In this document: in pieces, positions 17,181-23,170 of the stretch | Layout of the letters: the number at the start of each line of letters is the position of its first letter | Numbering within the stretch: position 1 is the stretch's first letter | Assembly (NCBI GenBank): GCA_021464525.1 | Contig: JADRCO010001049.1 | Coordinates: 1 to 23,170, forward strand | Direction of reading: 5' to 3' | Source: Rhizophagus sp. LPA8_4_AMF | Taxonomy: Eukaryota > Glomeromycota > Glomeromycetes > Glomerales > Glomeraceae | Length of the DNA stretch: 23,170 bases | Notes under the pieces: model-generated | The model's database searches: none | Told to the model about the DNA's origin: nothing | Seen by the model: only the letters and a program-made list of their open reading frames with translations | Translations under genes and position numbers: made by a program

Positions 17181-17970
17181 TCAACATTTTTCGAACTTTC
17201 TAAAGTCTTCTAAAACTTTTAAAAGTATAACATCTTTAACTTTCATATATTGTACATGAAATTTATCTTTTGTACCTTCCGTACCTAAAATACCATAACT
17301 TTTTTCCCCATTAATTCCTTTAAAACAACATATATCTTCCCGTAATTTATCATTGTTATTATTATTATTATTATTATTATTAATTAACATTTTGATACTA
17401 CCAATATAAAAATACATTGCATAATTCACATGTGTCACCCACACTTCAATTAATTTCTTTTTTTCAAATAACGCATTACATTCATCATTAAATTCAAAAT
17501 CAAATGTTTGACATGTTGAATCATATCTAATGAAATCTGCAAAGATTTGTTTTGATTCTTTGGATTCCTTATTCTTTTTTTTGTTTTGATTATTCTTTTC
17601 GTTTTCATTTGTCGTTTTAAACTAAAATAAAATAATATAATTGAAATAAATATGTTAAAGTCAAAATTGTGAAATATTAAAAAAAAAATATTTACCATGA
17701 AAAGCCATCCGTCTTCATAATATTGTAATAATTCATCGGAAATTACAATTGGAATCAAATTATTCCATCTTTTACACGTCCTTCGTAATTGAAATAATTC
17801 GGGAAAACTAAAATAAAAAAATATAAAAATAAAAAAAAAATAAAAAATTTAATTTTACAAAAATGAAAGAAAATAAAAATTTTTTCATTTATTTTTTACC
17901 TCATTTCATGTTCATGATATAATGTTGTAAATATGTCAAGTAATATTTCATTCGGTAATTTATTGGCCAT
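17181..17970 (-). CDS. F-box protein with polyasparagine linker
   Basis: Three exons: 17970-17900, 17807-17696 and 17621-17181 (TGA), with introns of 92 and 74 bp (donors GTAAAA and GTAAAT, acceptors TTTTAG). They encode 207 residues. Residues 3-50 form an F-box: LPNEILLDIF, then FPELFQLRRTCKRWNNLI. In other proteins this domain binds Skp1 and recruits targets to SCF ubiquitin ligases. Then come a Lys/Asn/Glu-rich low-complexity stretch, a mixed segment, a run of 10 Asn (about residues 142-151, encoded by an AAT microsatellite) and a lysine-rich end (YMKVKDVILLKVLEDF). No LRR, WD40 or kelch repeats follow, so the target-binding part is unrecognised. The ATG at 17970 is chosen because the F-box begins directly after it. 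The gene is divergent from the alcohol dehydrogenase and shares a 613-bp upstream region with it. Confidence 0.85.
17357..17386 (-). repeat. AAT trinucleotide microsatellite within a coding exon
   Basis: Ten near-perfect AAT/AAC codons in the F-box gene encode polyasparagine. Trinucleotide length changes keep the frame, so this tract is likely to vary between strains or nuclei. Confidence 0.7.
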
Positions 17971-18583
17971 GATTATTATTATTCACGATCAAAAAAAAAA
18001 AAAAATTTTTTTTTTTTCTTATAATGAGAAATTTTTTTTTTTTCGATGAAAGTACGCTCAAAGAGAAAAATAAAAAAATTTGAAATAATGGAAAAACGAT
18101 TCGTATCTACAAAAAAATTTTCATTTATATTTATACATTTTTTTCTATAAATAAATATACGTATGTTTGCAGCAAGTGGCCATGATAAATAATATACAAT
18201 TATTTTACATTATTCAATACTTTTTTTTTTGCATCTATATGTTATTTGTCGCTATTGTGCGGGATTGATCTATAAACGCCTACATGTTGCAGTAAGAATT
18301 ATGCAATTGCAGCTGAAATATTATAATGGAAAGAAGTTTACGTAATAATTTATCATGATCCTCCATGCATGACATTACAATAAAGTGAATTTAGTAAATT
18401 ATTTACTCAAACCAGTTCGTTATACAAATGAAATCGGGTTAAACTTTTAACCGTATCAAAGATTATCATATAAATAATCTCAAATTACCACAAATTTCCA
18501 CAAATTTCCACCTCCCCCCTTTTTCTTGGTTCTTCTTTCACTTATAAATTCCTATAAATAAAACTTATTATTTATGTTCAAAA
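17971..18583. promoter_or_regulatory. shared upstream region of F-box and ADH genes
   Basis: The side near the F-box gene is a run of poly-A and poly-T. The side near the dehydrogenase carries tandem CACAAATTTCCA units (about 18489-18511), a pyrimidine-rich tract (18512-18540) and two TATAAAT motifs (18543-18549 and 18553-18559) 25-41 bp before the ATG. CT-rich tracts next to start sites are common in fungal promoters. An out-of-frame ATG at 18574 opens a 13-codon upstream frame that overlaps the real start. Confidence 0.45.
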
Positions 18584-19937
18584 ATGCAAGCTATAACGTA
18601 CCAAGATCCTCATAAGGTTATTGTTAAAACCGTTGATATTCCAAAAATAATTGAACCAACTGATGTTATTGTGAAAATTATTGTTAGTGGACTATGTGGA
18701 TCGGATCTTCATAGTAAAAAAATGAAAACATTTTTGTATTTTTAATCACATAACCTTAATTTAACGAATATATTTGATTTTTAGTTTATAGGGAAAATGA
18801 GAGAGGAATGGATAAAGGAACCATAATGGGACATGAATTCGTTGGAATCATTCATGAAATTGGTGATGCTGTAACGACCTTATCAATTGGAGATCGTGTT
18901 TTTTCACCCTTTACAACGTCTTGCGATAATGTAAGGAAGTTTATATATAAAAATTTATTAATAGACTTTTTGGTAATTTTTATAATTTAAATTTTTTTAG
19001 TGCTTTTATTGTAAACGTGGAAAAACATGTCGTTGTGAAAAAGGCAATTTATTCGGTTGGATATCAAAAGGGAAAGGAATTCAAGGAGCACAAGCGGAAT
19101 ATATCAGGGTCCCTCTTGCTTCTACAACATTAGTTAAAGTTCCACAAGATATTACAGATAATGTAGCGTTGTTACTTGGAGATGTGTTATCAACGGGTTA
19201 TTTTTGTGCCGAAAATGGTTTGGGACATGAATTTAGTGATAATGACTTTGTTGTGGTTATTGGATGTGGACCTGTTGGATTAATGGCTATTGCTGCTGCA
19301 AATTTTCTTGGTGCTAAATCTATTTATGCCGTTGATTGCGTTGAAGAAAGATTAAAAATTGCTCAAGAATTTGGTGCTACTATTATTAATTTTGTTAAAT
19401 GTGATCCTTTGAATAAAATTAAAGAATTAACTGATGGACGAGGTGCCGATGTTGTGTTGGAGGTAATATACTAAATTTATAAAATTGAATATATGAAATA
19501 AATATATATATTATATTTAACTAATGATTTATTTTTAGGTTGTTGGTAATCCTGCAGCACTTGAATTAGCGTTTAATATTCTTAGACCTGCTGGTGTAAT
19601 ATCTAGTGTTGGGGTTCATAATTCAACAACTTTTCCATTTAGTCCAGCAAGGTAAATTTTTTTTTAAAAAAATGTAAATATTCATCATCTATATTATTTA
19701 ATTTTATTGATTTTCTTTTTATTTTTATTAAGTGGATATGATAAAAATCTTACATACAAGTCAGGTAGATGTCCGGTAAGGCATATTTTAACTAAATCGA
19801 TTCCATTGGCGCTCTCTAAAAAATTTGATTTTGAAAAAATCATTACTCATACGTTAAAATTATCGGATGGTGAGAAGGCTTATAATATATTCGATAAAAA
19901 ATTAGATGGTTGTATTAAAGTCGTATTTAAGATTTAA
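18584..19937 (+). CDS. zinc-dependent alcohol dehydrogenase (FDH-like MDR family)
   Basis: Five exons: 18584-18713, 18785-18930, 19001-19462, 19539-19651 and 19733-19937 (TAA). Introns are 70-81 bp with GTAAxx donors and encode phases that join perfectly, giving 351 residues, a normal length for a medium-chain dehydrogenase. The GroES-like N domain has catalytic zinc ligands Cys38 (GLCGSDLH) and His60-Glu61 (GHEF), and structural zinc ligands Cys90, 93, 96 and 104. The Rossmann domain has GCGPVG at 180-185 and an acidic Asp204 (YAVD), which favours NAD over NADP. ADVVLEVVGNP, ISSVGVH and the GRCPVR segment near the C terminus fit the formaldehyde-dehydrogenase-like subgroup without the long FDH loop. 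It probably oxidises an alcohol or reduces an aldehyde in the cytosol; the substrate is not deducible. The start is fixed by alignment with the family N terminus. AATAAA lies at 20008-20013. Confidence 0.95.
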
Positions 19938-20811
19938 ATGATTTTTGATATTGTTGCTTTTTAGTTATTTTATGAAAAAAAATCTTGTGTTATTATTTAT
20001 TTTTTTTAATAAAAATATTTAATTACGTAACGTTGAAGCAAAGTTTTTATTATTCTTTTAATTAAATAAATTATTATTTTTTTTTTCGTAATAATTTTTT
20101 TAATTTTTTACTAAAAATACAATTAAAATTTTTTACAATCAGGCAGAGTTTTTTGGAATCTTAATACTAAATTTCGATTGAAATTACAAAATGAATATAT
20201 AATTTTTTACATAAAAGAAAACTATTGTAAAAATTATCAGCATACCAGCTACATGTTGACGAGCGTCTATGTTTTAAGATCAAGCTAGTCGTGAGAAGTC
20301 AGATTTCAAACGAGAAACGAAATAACTTTATTTTAGTTAGTTTACAATGATTATATTCATTTTCATCTTAATATTATTACATTCAAAGATTGATTAAGAA
20401 TCAAATCACTATTAGAAACTTTTAACGCCATGTGATGTAGAATTGATGATGATTTGTTAAGCAGGAAGGCAAATTAATCAATAATTAATGCATCGTTAGA
20501 TACTAGTTTTAAATTGTTCAAACTACAAAATTTATTGAAAATTAATAATTAGCAACGCACACTTCATTTGTACGAATTGTTATTAATTTAGCGATCTTAT
20601 AAAGTAAATTTATATAAATCATAAAAATATAAAAAAAAAATTAAAGTAATTTATACTGAAAAACCAAGATCAAGGATTTTTAATATTAGAAAATTTCAAT
20701 TTATTGAATTAAAAAAATTGGATTGTTAGAATTGGAATATCTATTAAGAAATTATTATTAATATTATATATCATCAAAATATTATAACGGCTCATGGTTT
20801 ATTTTACTTAC
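19938..20811. other. AT-rich intergenic DNA between ADH and kinase remnant
   Basis: Apart from the dehydrogenase polyadenylation signal this holds only AT-rich sequence. A slightly GC-richer patch lies at 20240-20310. I see no gene, RNA fold or repeat. Confidence 0.45.
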
Positions 20812-21610
20812 CATTATTATTTGAATTAATCTGTACTTTTTAAATTCTTTGGTTAATTCATACTGTTTGTTTTTGAGAAGATAATTAGTACTAGGTCTTT
20901 TTTTCGGTTTAGAATCCTAACGTTGATTCATTAATTTATTATATTCCAAAGGAGTATCTAGTACTACTCTTGATTTAATCATTTACATAATTAGCGAAAG
21001 GCGGTCGCTCAGATCATACCAATACTGTAAATATCAGATGTAAAGATAGTTTCTTTCCGGCAATAACTTCTAGTGTTATATAGTGAAGATTTCCATATAT
21101 ACATAAATATCAGCTGGTCCACAAATTTAAGATCACTAATTAAGTATTCTTTCTTGATTAATACGATGATATAGTATATTTCCGGAATGCGAATCACCGT
21201 GAATTCTGTTTGTTCTCACTATGAATTATATAAAATGCATGAAGTATATCATAAGTAATTTGAATTCTTTCTTTCCATGTAAGATTATTATGATTTTGCT
21301 GTAAATAATTCCATTTTAAACCAAAACATGGTACTATTGATCCACGTTTATTACATGTGATTTCCCCTGCACGTATATTTTTAAAAAAAGTTACATAAAA
21401 CCGAATAGAATCTTTACCTCTAAAACTTTTCAATTGTTTTTCTTTAGCGCTCATCAATCTAATCTACTGTATTTATAGAATCCACCTTTAGTTAAATATT
21501 CAGTATTATATAAGTTATTGTATGAAATCCATTCTATTAATGTATTAAATTGTTGTCCAATTTAAAATTGCTTTTTTAAATAATCTCGAACATAATGTTA
21601 GCAAATAAGT
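20812..21610 (-). pseudogene. decayed TKL protein kinase copy
   Basis: The kinase family can be followed through shifting minus-strand frames. VRDYLKKQF and IEWISYNNLYNTEYLTKGGF (N terminus and glycine loop, near 21590-21480) come first. RGSIVPCFG joins NYLQQNHNNLTWKERIQITY, with the beta-5 and hinge part deleted between them. IHSENK shifts into IHGDSHSGNIL (HGD in place of HRD, near 21190), then LISDLKF, LEVIAG (APE decayed), SDIYSIGM, RPPFANYVND with a stop, LDTPLEYNKLM and KKRPSTNYLL. It ends ATG|GTAAGT at 20812, a relic donor. Stops, frameshifts and the internal deletion rule out a working kinase. It belongs to a related but different branch from the two kinases at 6.6-12.6 kb. Confidence 0.8.
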
Positions 21611-22434
21611 TATAGCTAAACTTTCATTTTGATAATTTCACAAATTATTATTTTTGTTCCTTTATTATTTAAAATTTTAATCCGTCAAAGTTCTTGTTTA
21701 ATTAGTTATTTATTGCTTCTCTTCTGTAAGAGATTCATCATTATTGATCGCAGTATTCATTAGGGTATATTGTTAATTTTTTTTAAAACGAAAAGCAATT
21801 TTTTAGCGATTGAGATCTAGTTTTGGAGAGACGTGGAGTCAAGGCTTAAATCTTGAAAAGATATTTAATTTGAAATGTATTAACTTCTCCGATTCTTCGA
21901 TTTCTCGGTATTTTAAGTGCCATATTTACATCAACTGGGACCAGTCAATAATTCAAAAGAAAAAAAAAATGGTATAGAAATATCGCAATATTTCTGGAAA
22001 TTATACGTCTATTAGCAGCCGTAATAATATTGCAGAATTTAATGAACACGGAAGGAAGATGAAAGAATTTTTTTCCATTTAATTAATTATTTGATTCGAC
22101 ATGTAATCTTTTTTGTAACAATTAAAGGTATTCAATTGATAAGAGTTTCGCCCAACAGCTGATCGATAAATTATTTAGAAAAACATCCGTATTTATATTT
22201 TTTGATCACTATGCTTACATCACCGGTTATGAAAAATTCACCGGGGCGAAAATAAGTTCACCGTTAGGAGTTTAAAATGCGGCTTATAATAGATTACAAT
22301 AAACTTTTTTCTCACAACCTTTCTTCCTTTATACTAACTTTCGTTCATTTCGAAATTCTGAAAGTATCTTATATGAAACAATACAAATTAATTTGAATGT
22401 AAATTTAGATGCCTTGGTAAGTTACCAAAGTATG
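21611..22434. other. intergenic stretch, no gene seen
   Basis: AT-rich sequence with a small perfect stem (GAAATAT, CGCA loop, ATATTTC near 21977-21994) and two TTCACCG motifs near 22220-22265. No reading frame with recognisable motifs was found. Confidence 0.4.
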
Positions 22435-22592
22435 GTAAGGGAGTGTAGTATAGTGAATTAACATTGAAAATATATAGGGTTAGGTAGGGAAATGTGGCAT
22501 AGTGAATTAACGTTGAAAAGGCGTTATTTAGGATTAGGGTAGGGAAGGGTGGCAAAGTGAATTAATGGTAAAGTGTGGCATAAAATTAACAT
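22435..22592 (+). repeat. degenerate tandem repeat, three units of about 49-55 bp
   Basis: Units share AGGGAxxxGTGGCATAGTGAATTAAC-type sequence. The AGTGAATTAA core recurs at 22452, 22501 and 22556, and TAGGGTTAG or TTAGGGTAGGG joins the units. A partial fourth GTGTGGCATAAA unit follows. The units are diverged, so the array is old. Two telomere-like TTAGG stretches lie within it. Confidence 0.6.
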
Positions 22593-22674
22593 ACTTTGGC
22601 ATAAACTTAATTATTATTTTCTTTTATAGAATTTTGAATATCCACAAATTTCAAATCTGATCTACTGTATATAA

Positions 22675-22836
22675 AACCTCGTGGAGACCACCTCAAAAGA
22701 GATACACATCACAAATACTGAACTTCGTACACCTTTAGGAAATACATGTCAAAATGTTGATAATTCTTTATCCAATAAGTTATCTGAAAGCAGTGAGTCA
22801 AATAATTCTAGACAGATGAAAAAATGTGGAAGATAA
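22675..22836 (+). pseudogene. orphan coding-like fragment with stop
   Basis: The frame is open from 22675 to TAA at 22834. Its hydrophilic composition (for example TTSKEIHITNTELRTPLGNT, then NKLSESSESNNSRQMKKCGR) is clearly not random AT-rich sequence. There is no ATG until near the end and no obvious upstream exon, so it is a terminal exon or a fragment. Ser/Asn-rich, Lys-ended tails of this kind occur at the C termini of the kinase family seen elsewhere in the window, but this link is only a guess. Confidence 0.35.
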
Positions 22837-23170
22837 GCGATATGCAATGCATAATAGGCGTACTGTATATGTAATGTAGATTTGTCAGATTTACAACAAA
22901 TTTAATTTTGTTTCTTTATTAGACATATCATAATGTAAAAATATGCTAATTTAATTTTTTCTTCCAAAATGTGATAAATAACGCGTAAAATTTATTAATA
23001 ACAAATTTTATACGTATATCTAGAGAGGTTAATATTTTATCTTTATATATATTTAAGGGACAGATCGCTACTCAACGGGAGAAAATGATCGGCATTCTAT
23101 AATTAATTTTACGGGCTTTGTATTAATAAAAAAACCGTTTTTTGGAATGCGGCGTTCTTCATTATAAAAT
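22837..23170. other. right-edge intergenic DNA
   Basis: AT-rich sequence with no supported gene, RNA or repeat. Confidence 0.4.

Noticed and set aside
17450..17758. 102-codon minus-strand open frame with a hydrophobic stretch resembling a membrane helix
   Set aside because: The hydrophobic part is the translated second intron of the F-box gene, and the rest is exon 2 plus exon 3 in the wrong frame.
1..23170. CRISPR array, riboswitch, operon or bacterial-type promoter
   Set aside because: There are no regularly spaced repeats and no operon organisation. The spliced genes show that this is eukaryotic DNA.
1..23170. tRNA genes
   Set aside because: No segment with a convincing TTC-containing T-loop and paired acceptor ends was found by eye. 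A covariance scan was not possible.

Overview
The window reads as a piece of a very AT-rich, intron-containing fungal genome, most likely a Glomeromycotina (Rhizophagus-like) arbuscular mycorrhizal fungus. This is inferred from three things seen in the sequence. Introns are short (about 57-92 bp), AT-rich, and bounded by GTATGA/GTAAGT-type donors and TTTAATAG-type acceptors. There are several copies of one tyrosine-kinase-like (TKL) kinase family whose hallmarks (WTSGN, EWIPY/EWIPF, YGI(S/T)Q(N/D)P(N/D)T, HPQAIYTSR) I associate with the large kinase expansions of these fungi. The intergenic DNA is long, low in complexity and littered with decayed transposable-element pieces. No database was searched.

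Layout. Positions 1-6500 are mostly AT-rich intergenic sequence with one plausible small two-exon gene (3257-3656, minus), a GC-richer island near 4240-4315 and a miniature retro-insertion scar at 5678-5761. At 6641-8829 (plus) lies a TKL kinase gene whose N-lobe exon has been duplicated in tandem: three N-lobe units, of which only the third is intact, run into a single C-lobe. A 158-bp MITE-like element follows, then a possible tiny spliced gene whose first intron holds TTAGGG-type repeats. A second TKL kinase (10720-12604, minus, six exons) faces the first tail to tail. It has a zinc-knuckle-like N terminus and a 34-nt optional exon that would switch the C-terminal frame.

Positions 13300-16550 are a transposon and pseudogene graveyard. 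They hold a long palindromic element, an integrase pseudogene (14225-15303, minus) split by a roughly 380-bp terminal-inverted-repeat element, and a cytochrome P450 pseudogene (15747-16305, plus) that ends before its heme-binding loop next to repeat-like DNA. The last part holds two clean genes in divergent orientation: an F-box protein (17181-17970, minus, three exons) and a zinc-dependent, probably NAD-using alcohol dehydrogenase (18584-19937, plus, five exons). After these come a decayed TKL kinase copy (20812-21610, minus), degenerate 49-55 bp tandem repeats and one orphan coding-like fragment near the right edge.

The genes do not form an operon or an obvious pathway. The coherent theme is birth and decay of TKL kinases: one intact copy, one copy remodelled by exon duplication and one pseudogene within 15 kb, among transposon remnants. 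The most unusual item is the kinase with tandem phase-0 N-lobe exons, which could yield multi-N-lobe or exon-skipped forms.
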